A stretch of 64,000 nucleotides of DNA from Prevotella intermedia ATCC 25611 = DSM 20706 (GTDB lineage: Bacteria > Bacteroidota > Bacteroidia > Bacteroidales > Bacteroidaceae). Position 1 is the first letter of the stretch; every line of letters starts with the position of its first letter. Shown piece by piece: positions 45,546 to 53,956 of the stretch. The notes beneath the pieces are model-generated. The model ran no database searches, had not been told where the DNA came from, and worked only from the letters and a program-made list of their open reading frames with translations. The stretch lies in the NCBI RefSeq assembly GCF_001953955.1, contig NZ_CP019300.1, positions 1,426,001 to 1,490,000 on the forward strand, read 5' to 3'. Position numbers and translations under genes: made by a program.

Positions 45546-46214
45546 ATGGAAGCATCAATGTACGAAATACTAACAAATAGTCCTTTCTTCAATGGATTAA
45601 CCGCTAAGGAAATTAAAGAGCTATTACAAACGGTGAACTATAAAATAGTGGAATATCCTGCTAAGGAGATTTATACACTTGCTGGTATGCCTTGCAAGTA
45701 TGCCGACTTTATTCTCAAAGGCGAACTGATTTCTCGTATGACTGGTTTGTCGGGCAAGCAAGTGCAGATAGACCGTCTGAAAGCTTGTGTCTTGATAGCT
45801 CCAGCGTTTATTTTTGCCAAGAACAACGCTATGCCCGTGAGTGTAGAAACCGCACAGCACACTACCATTATGCGCATGATGCCATCGGAACTTAAACATC
45901 TGATAGATACCAACGAGCGCATACGTATGAACTTCATTCAGCTTCTTTCGTCTATTGATGTCTTCCTCACCCAGAAACTTCGTATGCTATCCCTCTTCAC
46001 TGTCCGCGAAAAGGTGGCTTACTTCTTGATGAAAGCAGCCAAAGAACAACAAAGCCGCACAATAAAACTCAGTAATAGCCGTCAGGAGATAGCCGACACA
46101 TTCGGTATTCAGAAGTTCTCGCTATTGCGATGCCTTTCCGAATTTGAAGATAACGGTGCCATTAAAATAGATGGAAAACAGATAACTATTCTCAATTCAG
46201 ATAAAATGAAATAG
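45546..46214 (+). CDS. Crp/Fnr family transcriptional regulator (HcpR-like)
   Basis: The 222-residue protein has an N-terminal cyclic-nucleotide-type beta-roll (about 15-115), a long dimer helix (RMNFIQLLSSIDVFLTQKLRML) and a C-terminal winged HTH (SRQEIADTFGIQKFSLLRCL, about 172-191). It lacks an Fnr iron-sulfur cysteine set. Placement right after hcp matches HcpR of Porphyromonas/Bacteroides, a nitrosative-stress regulator. HcpR identity is inferred from position and family. Confidence 0.85.
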   Translation: MEASMYEILTNSPFFNGLTAKEIKELLQTVNYKIVEYPAKEIYTLAGMPCKYADFILKGELISRMTGLSGKQVQIDRLKACVLIAPAFIFAKNNAMPVSVETAQHTTIMRMMPSELKHLIDTNERIRMNFIQLLSSIDVFLTQKLRMLSLFTVREKVAYFLMKAAKEQQSRTIKLSNSRQEIADTFGIQKFSLLRCLSEFEDNGAIKIDGKQITILNSDKMK

Positions 46215-46308
46215 GAGAAACAAAAGTTATAATTGCAACGACTAAGTCGGTTTATGGTACTTGTAGCAATTACTGTCTATGACAGCTATGCTATATGCCA
46301 ACGACAAA

Positions 46309-46365
46309 TCAGTCGACTGTTTTTGAAAATCAGTCGAGTATTTTTTTAAATTAGTCGACTGTTTT
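46309..46365 (+). promoter_or_regulatory. Three 21-bp-spaced palindromic operators upstream of HU-like gene
   Basis: CAGTCGACTG (46310), CAGTCGAGTA (46331) and TAGTCGACTG (46352) recur every 21 bp with A/T tracts between. They end at the -33 region of the promoter whose -7 box is TACCTTTG at 46390-46397. Confidence 0.65.
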
Positions 46366-46389
46366 CTTTCATTCTAACGATTGATTTTA

Positions 46390-46397
46390 TACCTTTG
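46390..46397 (+). promoter_or_regulatory. -7 box of HU-like gene
   Basis: TACCTTTG, with TTTC at 46367-46370 as a weak -33 at 19-nt spacing. The leader of about 80 nt contains small hairpins (ATGCC/GGCAT, GCTCCT/AGGAGC). Confidence 0.5.
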
Positions 46398-46486
46398 CAG
46401 TGGTGATAAAACACAGAATGCCGACAGAGGGCATACGCTCCTAACCTCTGAAGGATTAACCTACAAGGAGCACTTAATATAAAACT

Positions 46487-46930
46487 ATGGCAAACAGACC
46501 TTTAGCCTATATGCTTTCAGAGCGCAAGGCAAATCTCGGAAAGATGGCTGGAAAAACCGTCATTCAAGCACGTCCGACAGGGCGCAAACGTGTAGACCAC
46601 CGCAGTTTCTGCGATGAGGTTGCTCACGCAACAACATTCACTGGGGCAGAAGTAGAAGCCGTTCTGCGACTTGCTGCCGACATTGCGAAAAAGCATGTTG
46701 AGAACGGTGATATTGTGGACTTTGGCGACATCGGTACATTGAGTCCATCGTTCCATAGCAAACTTGTGGAGAAAGGAAAAGAAAAGTTCAATCCCAACAT
46801 ACACATTACCGAGCCTATTGTACGCTTGACACCCTCAAAGAAGTATTTCACACTTACTGGTGTGAGTTACGAACGTGTAGATGCTCCTGCCAAGAAGTCG
46901 TCTGAGGAGAATCCTACACCGCATCCATAA
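46487..46930 (+). CDS. HU-like DNA-binding protein (Bacteroidetes type)
   Basis: The 147-residue protein contains a bacterial HU/IHF-like helical base (SFCDEVAHATTFTGAEVEAVLRLAA) and a beta arm region (GDIVDFGDIGTLSPSF). An N-terminal extension (MANRPLAYML) and a Pro/Lys-rich tail also occur in Bacteroidetes-specific HU relatives. It probably binds and bends DNA. The upstream region has three regularly spaced palindromes, suggesting tight, possibly self, control. Confidence 0.85.
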   Translation: MANRPLAYMLSERKANLGKMAGKTVIQARPTGRKRVDHRSFCDEVAHATTFTGAEVEAVLRLAADIAKKHVENGDIVDFGDIGTLSPSFHSKLVEKGKEKFNPNIHITEPIVRLTPSKKYFTLTGVSYERVDAPAKKSSEENPTPHP

Positions 46931-46967
46931 GATGTTCTGATTCACAATAAAATATTCTTATATAAGA

Positions 46968-47008
46968 AAATACTGCCAATGGTATTATTGTTACCATTGG
47001 CAGTATTT
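46968..47008 (+). terminator. Terminator after HU-like gene
   Basis: A 17-bp stem (46968-46984 with 46992-47008) around TTATTGT. It lies between convergent genes and may serve both strands. Confidence 0.75.
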
Positions 47009-47064
47009 AATTGTTGTCTTATTTGTTCTTTCTTTTAATAGATGGCTAATTCAATGCCTCACTT

Positions 47065-47862
47065 TTACTGCATATTATAAGTATGCACGCTTACGCCTTG
47101 TGCAGATGGCAGATAGTTTATACCCCACCAACACATTTGCAGGAGAGCAAAGTTGATGATAAGTATCCACATAGCCACTTCTAAGTTGCAATTCTTACGC
47201 AAACGATAATGAATATAAGTAAGATAAGCCAACCAAGTGGCAGCTGCCCAAGTTTCTTTAGGGTCCCATGCCCAATAGTGTCCCCATGCTTCTTTTGCCC
47301 AAAGAGCACCTGTGAGCATACCCAACGAGAGAAAAGCCCAACCTATATAAACGAGATTGTCTGTTATATCAAGCTCCTTGTGGGTTACTATCTTGCTTTT
47401 CTTGAAGAACAACAGATAAACAGCCATCACGAAAGCACCGCCCAAGAGCGCATAAGCAAACATATAGATGATGACGTGTGGTGCAAACCAAGGACTCTGC
47501 AAAGCAGGCATAAGGGTTTTGCTATGAATTTCTGGTTTCAGAAGATTGAAGCAAATGAAAACCAGAGAAAGCACTGTGGAAAATGACAACAGCCACTTAT
47601 AATCCCAACGACTGTAAACAATGATGCCTGCTAATGGCAGGAAGAAAGAATACCACAAACGTGTTTCGCCCATGGTACGCATTGGAGGACGGTCGAGAGC
47701 TATCCACATAATGAGGATATAACTGAAAAATACCGCCAACCCGAGTATCGTAGCACTATAAGCAACTATCTTCTTATCTTTCCATGCGGCATAAGCACCT
47801 GTTGCCCAAAGCAACACAGCTGCTACAGCAAAATATATAAAGTAATTCCAAAACGCTATCAT
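47065..47862 (-). CDS. ccsA: Cytochrome c biogenesis protein CcsA (heme handling)
   Basis: The 265-residue membrane protein has about eight helices and the WWD heme-handling signature WGHYWAWDPKETWA at about 193-206, plus conserved histidines (PHV near 129). With ResB/CcsB it exports heme and ligates it to apocytochrome c (system II). Its ATG overlaps the resB stop (ATGA). It lies downstream of nrfHA and presumably serves their nine hemes. Confidence 0.92.
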   Translation of the reverse strand: MIAFWNYFIYFAVAAVLLWATGAYAAWKDKKIVAYSATILGLAVFFSYILIMWIALDRPPMRTMGETRLWYSFFLPLAGIIVYSRWDYKWLLSFSTVLSLVFICFNLLKPEIHSKTLMPALQSPWFAPHVIIYMFAYALLGGAFVMAVYLLFFKKSKIVTHKELDITDNLVYIGWAFLSLGMLTGALWAKEAWGHYWAWDPKETWAAATWLAYLTYIHYRLRKNCNLEVAMWILIINFALLQMCWWGINYLPSAQGVSVHTYNMQ

Positions 47863-48761
47863 TTCTTATCTTCCTCCTTCTTATATTTATTACGACCTGC
47901 TGTGATAAACATGAGAACTGCACCTATGAGCAACAGATAGATACCCACATAAGTGGCAGGCAGCCAAGGGTCGGATACGAGTTCATACACGCTGAGGGTA
48001 CTCCACTTTCCTTGCTCCTTATTGAAATCAAGCTGATAAATCTTCCACGAACCAATTGAAAATGGCTTATTCACTTCAATATGCGCCTGAAAGGCATTAC
48101 CATCTTGAGTGTAGACGTTTACATCTGACGCATAGCGCAATGGTTCACGAGCCGACATTGCTATTTCAGTCTTATCGTCAAGCTTTAAACTCGACATTGG
48201 GAACATATAACTTCCCGAACTTACCCAGCCTTTCTTTACAACACTACCCTTCTGCGCCTTGATTAGAATGGCTGTGGCAGCACCTTTACCTTTATACTCA
48301 ACAAATCCACCAGCATTGATGCGCATTCCCAAATCGTCCATTTTCATCATCTGCATCATCTGTGCTGGCATTCCTTTCATCATTTTGAGCATACTTGCAG
48401 GCATGGCGTCCTCAATGTATTTCTCCACTGTGATGTTCCAACCTAAAAGTTCTTCGGAAGTGAAATTTTGCTCAATAATGATATTCTGCGGTTTGTCTTT
48501 GGGCAGAACCTTGCCAGTCTTGCTATCGAATATTGCCAACTTTGGAGGATATTCGTCAATTGTGAACTTCTGCAACTCAATGGCAAGTGGCAACTCGTGT
48601 ACCTCTTGATGGTCATCGATTCCACGCCATTCGGGTTTACCTTCTTCGCAATACATCTTGAGACGTTGCATATCGGCAGAACCTAATGTACCGCAAGTTA
48701 CGAAGACAAACAATCCTAAGTGACTGATGAGCGAAGGAATAAATCGTTTCTGGAAGTGCAT
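47859..48761 (-). CDS. resB: ResB-like cytochrome c biogenesis protein, C-terminal part
   Basis: The 300-residue frame begins MHFQKRFIPSLISHLGLF. It contains the ResB soluble domain (ADMQRLKMYCEEGKPEWRG, HELPLAIELQKFTIDEYPPK) and a final membrane helix. It is in the same frame as the upstream 133-residue gene, separated only by one TAG and one Leu codon. Homologues recalled from Bacteroidetes are continuous, so this is the distal part of a gene split by an amber codon. Reinitiation at the ATG three nucleotides after the stop codon, or readthrough, might still give function. Confidence 0.8.
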   Translation of the reverse strand: MHFQKRFIPSLISHLGLFVFVTCGTLGSADMQRLKMYCEEGKPEWRGIDDHQEVHELPLAIELQKFTIDEYPPKLAIFDSKTGKVLPKDKPQNIIIEQNFTSEELLGWNITVEKYIEDAMPASMLKMMKGMPAQMMQMMKMDDLGMRINAGGFVEYKGKGAATAILIKAQKGSVVKKGWVSSGSYMFPMSSLKLDDKTEIAMSAREPLRYASDVNVYTQDGNAFQAHIEVNKPFSIGSWKIYQLDFNKEQGKWSTLSVYELVSDPWLPATYVGIYLLLIGAVLMFITAGRNKYKKEEDKK

Positions 48762-48764
48762 GAG

Positions 48765-49166
48765 CTACTGAATACCCACCTCTGCTACAATCACAATGTT
48801 CCAAAGATAGATGAGAACGAAGGGCCAAAAGCTGAGCATACGAGTAAGTCCGATAGGGTCTACAGCAGGACGGCCTTCAGGAACTTGGCGACTCAAGCCC
48901 ATGATAATTGTAAGTACAGACGCAGCAGCAAGTGCTGGCACTGCCGCCTCTACTTGCGTCATAAACTTAAAAAGATATACTTTAGAGCGGAGAGCATAGA
49001 ACAATCCTAATGCTACTATAAGTATTGTCAATGCAATAATATTGGCTGGCCACATAAAGACAAGCCATTCCACAGGGCCTATAGAAACTTGTAATAGGGC
49101 TCCTGTAATCAGAAGCCCTACACTTATAGCAATTCCCTCGCGGTATTTCCAAGGTTTATTCCACAT
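48765..49166 (-). CDS. resB: ResB-like protein, N-terminal part ending at in-frame TAG
   Basis: The 133-residue frame (MWNKPWKYREGIAISVGLLI) has four hydrophobic segments and ends LIYLWNIVIVAEVGIQ at TAG 48767-48765. It matches the N-terminal membrane portion expected of a Bacteroidetes ResB. The downstream frame continues without shift after the TAG. It starts 47 nt after nrfA, in the same transcript. Confidence 0.8.
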   Translation of the reverse strand: MWNKPWKYREGIAISVGLLITGALLQVSIGPVEWLVFMWPANIIALTILIVALGLFYALRSKVYLFKFMTQVEAAVPALAAASVLTIIMGLSRQVPEGRPAVDPIGLTRMLSFWPFVLIYLWNIVIVAEVGIQ

Positions 49167-49213
49167 ACTTTAATATGTCTATGTTCAATGTTTAGAGGTT
49201 TATGCTCCACACA

Positions 49214-50710
49214 TTACATTTCCTTTGTAATGAATCTGCCATTCTTCTTGGCTGTCTTCACCCATTGAGGAACTACATTGTCAATAAAGTTCTTCTTCTG
49301 AGCCTTGAGTTTCTTCATATCAAGACCGATGTAGCTTTGAGCTTTATCCTTAGTAGAAATGTCTGGCATTGGCACTTCCTTGCTGTAACCATGGCGAGCC
49401 AGTACACGAGCAATATCAATACGTGCTGTCTGCGCATAGTTTAGGGCTACACCAAGCAGGCGAGTAACTTCCTGTGGTGCGTGGAAGCTGGCACCATGGC
49501 TTGCCACTGCATAGTCCCAACGCCATTGGCTCTTGCGCAGTGCTGTCAATATTGGTTCCATTTCCTTTTCTGTTGCTCCCTTCTCCCAAGCAAACTTAGC
49601 CTCGATATGTGCACGAGCCAACTCTTTCTCTACACGGTTACGGATATCAAAGACTTTCTCTTGACGCTCATATACGTTCTGACGCAATGTCTCTTCGCTT
49701 TGACGGTGGCAAGTCTGACAAGTGCGGTTGATATTTGCCAATGGTGATGTGATGTGGTGACTGGTGTACTTTATACCACCTTCTTGAATGTAAGGCATGT
49801 GGCAATCAGCACAACTCAATCCGCGTTGAGCGTGGATACCCTGCTTGAAAATCTCGTAACCTGGGTGCTGAGCTTTCAGAACCTTAGCCTTAGAGAGTGG
49901 GTGTATATAATCGTAGAATCCAATAGAGTCGTAATATTCCTCAGCGGCTTCACAAGTGAGTCCCTTATCTTGTGGGAACTTGAGATAGTTACCGTTGTCC
50001 TTTTCAAAGTAATACTCAACGTGGCACTGTGCACAAACCAATGAACGCATCTCCTGATGACTTGCCTTCTTCACGTCCTTGCCAGCACGTTGCCAAGCCT
50101 CATAAAGAGCAGGACGAGCGGGTCTCAAATCCATATTGCGAGCATCATGGCAGTCTGAGCAACCTACTGAATTCATAACTTCGTTACCCCACTGGCTCCA
50201 CTTAGCAGCATAGAAAGCATTCTTGCCTTTCTCACGCATCAAGCGAGGAACATCAGGACCTTTACAAGTCCAGCAAGTACCAGTCTGCATATCCTCCTGA
50301 CCATCTACGCCTGGCGAACCTGTACGTAAAATCTTGCGCAAATCCTCAACTGCATGACGATGCCCACGAGGAGTATTGTACTCACGAGAGAAAGCATAAC
50401 CAGCCCACAGAATAACCATTTCTGGGCGTTGTGCCAATACATCAATCTCTTGCGAAGAGTTGTACTTACTCACAAAAGAAGTGTCTTCAGTCATTGCCCA
50501 AGTCTGATATTCCTTGGGGAAATCCTCAGCAAACTTCTCATTCTGACTCACAATTGAGTCGGTCATCACTGTTCGGCGATTGTTGAACACTGAGGCAACT
50601 TCTGCACGACGCTCCAACATAGAAGAGCAAAGCATGCCCAGAATGAAGATGATAACCATTGCTCCGCCGAAGAGCAACCATCCTTGCCATTTCTTTAACT
50701 GTTTAGCCAT
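49214..50710 (-). CDS. nrfA: Cytochrome c nitrite reductase, catalytic subunit
   Basis: The 498-residue protein has an N-terminal membrane anchor/signal (10-30) and five heme sites: CWTCK at 146-150 (the diagnostic Lys-ligated active-site heme), CSDCH 184-188, CAQCH 226-230, CADCH 300-304 and CQTCH 331-335. It reduces nitrite to ammonium in six electrons on the outer face of the inner membrane. It lies 12 nt after nrfH and before the heme-ligation genes. Confidence 0.97.
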   Translation of the reverse strand: MAKQLKKWQGWLLFGGAMVIIFILGMLCSSMLERRAEVASVFNNRRTVMTDSIVSQNEKFAEDFPKEYQTWAMTEDTSFVSKYNSSQEIDVLAQRPEMVILWAGYAFSREYNTPRGHRHAVEDLRKILRTGSPGVDGQEDMQTGTCWTCKGPDVPRLMREKGKNAFYAAKWSQWGNEVMNSVGCSDCHDARNMDLRPARPALYEAWQRAGKDVKKASHQEMRSLVCAQCHVEYYFEKDNGNYLKFPQDKGLTCEAAEEYYDSIGFYDYIHPLSKAKVLKAQHPGYEIFKQGIHAQRGLSCADCHMPYIQEGGIKYTSHHITSPLANINRTCQTCHRQSEETLRQNVYERQEKVFDIRNRVEKELARAHIEAKFAWEKGATEKEMEPILTALRKSQWRWDYAVASHGASFHAPQEVTRLLGVALNYAQTARIDIARVLARHGYSKEVPMPDISTKDKAQSYIGLDMKKLKAQKKNFIDNVVPQWVKTAKKNGRFITKEM

Positions 50711-50722
50711 ATTGTTAGATTT

Positions 50723-51328
50723 TTATTTTTTTTCGAGTAAATTCTGCAACCATTGTGGTACAGGAGATGGAGGTATAGGCACTTGCGTTTCAGCATTCGG
50801 GGTTCTGCTGAGCGTATTCATTCCGCCGTGAGCAACTTCACGGTGGCAATCCCAGCAAGCCTTACCCTCGCCACGTTTTGCTTGCATATAATCAATCTTT
50901 CCTGTCTTTACGAACTCTGTATTAAGTTGTGTGTGGCAACGTATACAGTTGTCCATTATCACTTCTGAAGATGCTTCTTCAGCCATAATAGCCTGACGCT
51001 CTGAGCGGGTTACAAAGTAAGCCACATGTTTCATACCGTCCATACCTTTAAATAGGTATTTAGCAGCTATGCTTGAGTGTGGCACATGGCAATCGTTACA
51101 TGTAGCATCTCTTCCATGGCTGGAGTGCGCCCATGTAGCATAATAAGGAGCCATAATGTGACAGTTTACACAAGCAGCGGGGTCGTCGCCCACAATATAA
51201 GTGTGCATACGCAGAAGATAGAAAAACAATCCTCCTAATCCCACAATGACACCCGATATAACAAGCGATACCACCTTTTGGCGATAAGTCAGTTCGGGAA
51301 ACCATGATGTAAGCTTTCGCAGATTCAT
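50723..51328 (-). CDS. nrfH: Cytochrome c nitrite reductase, menaquinol-oxidising subunit
   Basis: The 201-residue NapC/NirT-family protein has one N-terminal helix (18-38) and four heme motifs: CVNCH 53-57, CNDCH 77-81, CIRCH 128-132 and CWDCH 158-162. It takes electrons from menaquinol to NrfA. It is the first gene of the nrfH-nrfA-resB-ccsA run, with a full promoter upstream. Confidence 0.96.
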   Translation of the reverse strand: MNLRKLTSWFPELTYRQKVVSLVISGVIVGLGGLFFYLLRMHTYIVGDDPAACVNCHIMAPYYATWAHSSHGRDATCNDCHVPHSSIAAKYLFKGMDGMKHVAYFVTRSERQAIMAEEASSEVIMDNCIRCHTQLNTEFVKTGKIDYMQAKRGEGKACWDCHREVAHGGMNTLSRTPNAETQVPIPPSPVPQWLQNLLEKK

Positions 51329-51377
51329 TGTGATATATTTTTTATTATAATAATTTCAATTATTAACCTTATGGGGG

Positions 51378-51409
51378 CAAAGATAGTTAAATTTATGCAA
51401 GCTGTCAAT
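51378..51409 (-). promoter_or_regulatory. nrfH promoter
   Basis: ATTG (51409-51406), 20 nt, TATCTTTG (51385-51378) on the minus strand, 50 nt before the ATG. Confidence 0.7.
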
Positions 51410-51489
51410 AGTTTATCCTCATTTATTAGGATTTAAATTTATAATAAATGTTTAAAATATTAATATATCACAAAAGACATGCCTATGGG

Positions 51490-51531
51490 CACAAATGTTA
51501 CCTTTTACACCAAACTAACTAAATATTTTTG
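51490..51531 (+). promoter_or_regulatory. Promoter with CACAAATGTTACC element, divergent from nrfH
   Basis: CACAAATGTTACC (51490-51502), 21 nt, TATTTTTG (51524-51531). Element and spacing are identical to the hcp promoter. It shows that translation starts at 51563, not further upstream. Confidence 0.65.
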
Positions 51532-51562
51532 CAAGTTAAAACATAAGAAACTATTAAGTAAA

Positions 51563-53023
51563 ATGAAGAAAATGCATCGTTGGTTCGGACTGATTCTCTG
51601 TCTGTTCCTTATCGGTTTTTGTGTATCTGGTATCATCTTGAATCACCACGAAATATTCTCCAACATCAACGTTTCCCGCTCGCTTATGCCGAGTAGCTAT
51701 GCGTATAAGAACTGGAATCAGGGACTAATGCGAGGAACACTTGCAAAAGGAGACAGCGTTATTATATATGGTGAAAATGGATTTTTCCTCACCGACAGGC
51801 TTGGTGCTAAGATAAAGGACTTCAACAAAGGTATGCCGTCTGGCGTTGAGTTGCGCAATATTAAAGCCATCACCCACACCCGTTCGGGCGAAATATGGGC
51901 AGTAGGCAACTTTCAGCTATTCCATCTTGAGAACAACACTTGGCAAACAGTAGACCTTGATGGCCTTGACACTCGATTGGTAGATGTTACTTCGCGTGGC
52001 GACTCTGTGGTTGTAGCATCTCGCAACCACCTTTGGCTATCTCCCAATGTTGGCAAACCCTTTCGTCAAATACAACTTCGGGCAAGCACCGACCACGATG
52101 GCAAGGTTTCACTCCTACGCACAGTATGGCTGATACATAGCGGAGCACTTTTTGGAACAATCGGCAAACTCGTCGGCGACGCAGTGGCTATCGTCCTGAT
52201 TATCCTCTGCATCTCGGGCGTATGGTTCTTCATTGCACGCAAAACACGTGCCGGCAAGTCGCAACTCAAGACACTTTATTGGGTGCATCGCCGTATTGGC
52301 AGAATCACAATTGTTCTTACACTCTTCATTACCATCACTGGTTGGTTTCTCCGCCCACCTGCAATGGTAGCCATAGTAAAAGGGCGTGTGCCTGCATTGC
52401 CTTTCACGGTACAAGACAGCAAGAACCCTTGGAACGACCTACTACGTGCCGTGCGTTACGATTCTGCCGAAAAAGACTGGCTCATCTACACCTCAAAAGG
52501 TTTCTATGCACTGCAAGACCTCCGCTCTACCCCACGTCCTATCAAGGGAACACCAAAGGTAAGCTATATGGGACTTTCTGCTTTCTACCAAGTAAACACA
52601 GGTCAATGGCTCGTAGGTTCGTTCAACGGTCTTTACCTCTGGAGCCGCAATGTGCAAGGAGGAATGCCAAAGGTTGTGCCAATCGACAAGGATATTATGA
52701 TGGTGGGCTTCAGCAACGATTTCAAAGAGCCATTCCTCATCGACTATTACGAGGGAACCACCTCGCCAAAGATGCCTGCCCAGTTCCAGCAACTACCGAT
52801 GTCGTTGCACATAGCAGCACTCGAAACCCACACTGGGCGCATTTTCACCTTCTTGCACGACACCAGCAACGTAGTCTATATAGCCATTATAGGGTTGGCT
52901 ATTGCGTGGTGCCTTTGGACGGGCTATTATCGTCCACGTAAGAACCGCAAGAAACACGGCAAGGAAAAGGAACCTAAGAAACGTCGCCAACAGCTAAGAT
53001 TAGAGAATGAAGAAAGCGAATGA
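51563..53023 (+). CDS. PepSY-associated membrane protein
   Basis: The 486-residue protein has an N-terminal helix with MHRWFGLILCLFLIGFCVSGIIL, two central helices (about 211-230 and 256-275; HRRIGRITIVLTLFITITGW) and one near the C-terminus (VVYIAIIGLAIAWCLWTGYY). Large extracytoplasmic beta-rich segments with propeller-like repeats (GEIWAVGNFQLFHLE, QWLVGSFNGLYLW) lie between. This matches the PepSY_TM superfamily, often linked to iron or heme reduction. The ATG at 51563 fits the promoter. It diverges from nrfH and overlaps the DUF488 gene by 17 nt. Confidence 0.78.
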   Translation: MKKMHRWFGLILCLFLIGFCVSGIILNHHEIFSNINVSRSLMPSSYAYKNWNQGLMRGTLAKGDSVIIYGENGFFLTDRLGAKIKDFNKGMPSGVELRNIKAITHTRSGEIWAVGNFQLFHLENNTWQTVDLDGLDTRLVDVTSRGDSVVVASRNHLWLSPNVGKPFRQIQLRASTDHDGKVSLLRTVWLIHSGALFGTIGKLVGDAVAIVLIILCISGVWFFIARKTRAGKSQLKTLYWVHRRIGRITIVLTLFITITGWFLRPPAMVAIVKGRVPALPFTVQDSKNPWNDLLRAVRYDSAEKDWLIYTSKGFYALQDLRSTPRPIKGTPKVSYMGLSAFYQVNTGQWLVGSFNGLYLWSRNVQGGMPKVVPIDKDIMMVGFSNDFKEPFLIDYYEGTTSPKMPAQFQQLPMSLHIAALETHTGRIFTFLHDTSNVVYIAIIGLAIAWCLWTGYYRPRKNRKKHGKEKEPKKRRQQLRLENEESE

Positions 53024-53375
53024 ATTGAAGATAAAGCGTGTTTATCTAACGCCTGAAGAAGGCGATGGGTATCGTATCCTCATAGACCGACTATGGCCAA
53101 GGGGAATTGCAAAGGAAAAAGCGTGCATCGACGAATGGAACAAAGCAATTACTCCTTCGTCCGAACTACGCAAATGGTTTGGGCACAAGGAAGAAAACTA
53201 TGCTACGTTTGCCGAAAAATACCGTTCAGAACTTGACAACAATCCAGAGGCAATGCCCTTTGCCAACCATATTAAAGTACTTCTCGAATCGAGCAATGTA
53301 ACCTTATTATATGGTGCAAAAAGAGAAAACTGCAACCATGCTATCATTCTTAGAGATTGGCTGATAAACAAATAA
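53007..53375 (+). CDS. DUF488 family protein
   Basis: The 122-residue protein has the DUF488 signature: RVYLTPEEGDGYRILIDRLWPRG, LRKWFGH and LLYGAKRENCNHA. The fold is small and soluble; some relatives are linked to heme or nitrogen-oxide chemistry, but no activity is established. It starts within the end of the PepSY-type gene, so the pair is co-translated. Confidence 0.82.
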   Translation: MKKANELKIKRVYLTPEEGDGYRILIDRLWPRGIAKEKACIDEWNKAITPSSELRKWFGHKEENYATFAEKYRSELDNNPEAMPFANHIKVLLESSNVTLLYGAKRENCNHAIILRDWLINK

Positions 53376-53380
53376 AATAG

Positions 53381-53420
53381 AAATGGGTTCAAGATGCTGT
53401 ATCTTGAACCCATTTTTTGT
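53381..53420 (+). terminator. Terminator after DUF488 gene
   Basis: AAATGGGTTCAAGAT (53381-53395) pairs with 53401-53415, followed by TTTGTATTTT. Confidence 0.85.
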
Positions 53421-53519
53421 ATTTTCCTATTTACAAAAGGACTATCAATACTTATTATGGATAGCAATACAACTTCGCCCCTATTCATCATTTTATAAAC
53501 GGAAAACCGATTATAAAAC

Positions 53520-53706
53520 TGTAAACATTTTTCACAGATGCAATTATCGCTTAACTATCTCGTTATCAACGTATTGCAAAACCTATTGTTTTACATTCCA
53601 AAAGCGGCTCTTTTGCACGGTAAAAGCGTAGGTTTTGCATCGCAAAACAGCCACTTTCGCAATGTCAAAACGCAGTTTTCACTTTTTAAGAGAATTATTT
53701 TTACAA
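53520..53706 (-). repeat. Modular palindromic intergenic repeat, copy 7
   Basis: Reverse orientation, canonical word order with one point change in the first word (GTGGC for GCGGC). Confidence 0.83.
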
Positions 53707-53810
53707 ATTCAAACTGAAAAGTTCCTACTACGACACCTATAAGGTCACATCAAAAAGAAACGGGATTACCCATTTAAAGGTAACCCCGCAACTGTTTTAT
53801 GATATAAAAG

Positions 53811-53828
53811 TTTTGCCAGACAGCAATA
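53811..53828. repeat. Solitary end related to the MITE at 21 kb
   Basis: TTTTGCCAGACAGCAATA differs at two positions from the MITE end TTTTACCGGACAGCAATA, and both are preceded by AAAG. No partner end was found nearby. It lies just after the stop of the broken cupin gene. Confidence 0.6.
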
Positions 53829-53833
53829 ATATT

Positions 53834-53956
53834 TTATCCCCTTATCATCGTTATTATCATCTTAAAACGCTGTTCTGTCTTCACAGAGTGGAGTGCGCCG
53901 CTTGGGATAATGAAACTTTCGCCTGCATTGATACGATGGTCCGTACCCTCTACATT
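53834..53956 (-). pseudogene. Cupin gene, 3' fragment cut off by IS982 insertion
   Basis: This fragment encodes the C-terminal strand set of the cupin (HRINAGESFIIPSGALHSVK, ending MIITMIRG). It carries the left copy of the 8-bp target duplication (TCTACATT, 53949-53956). It has no start of its own and is not expected to be translated. Confidence 0.85.
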
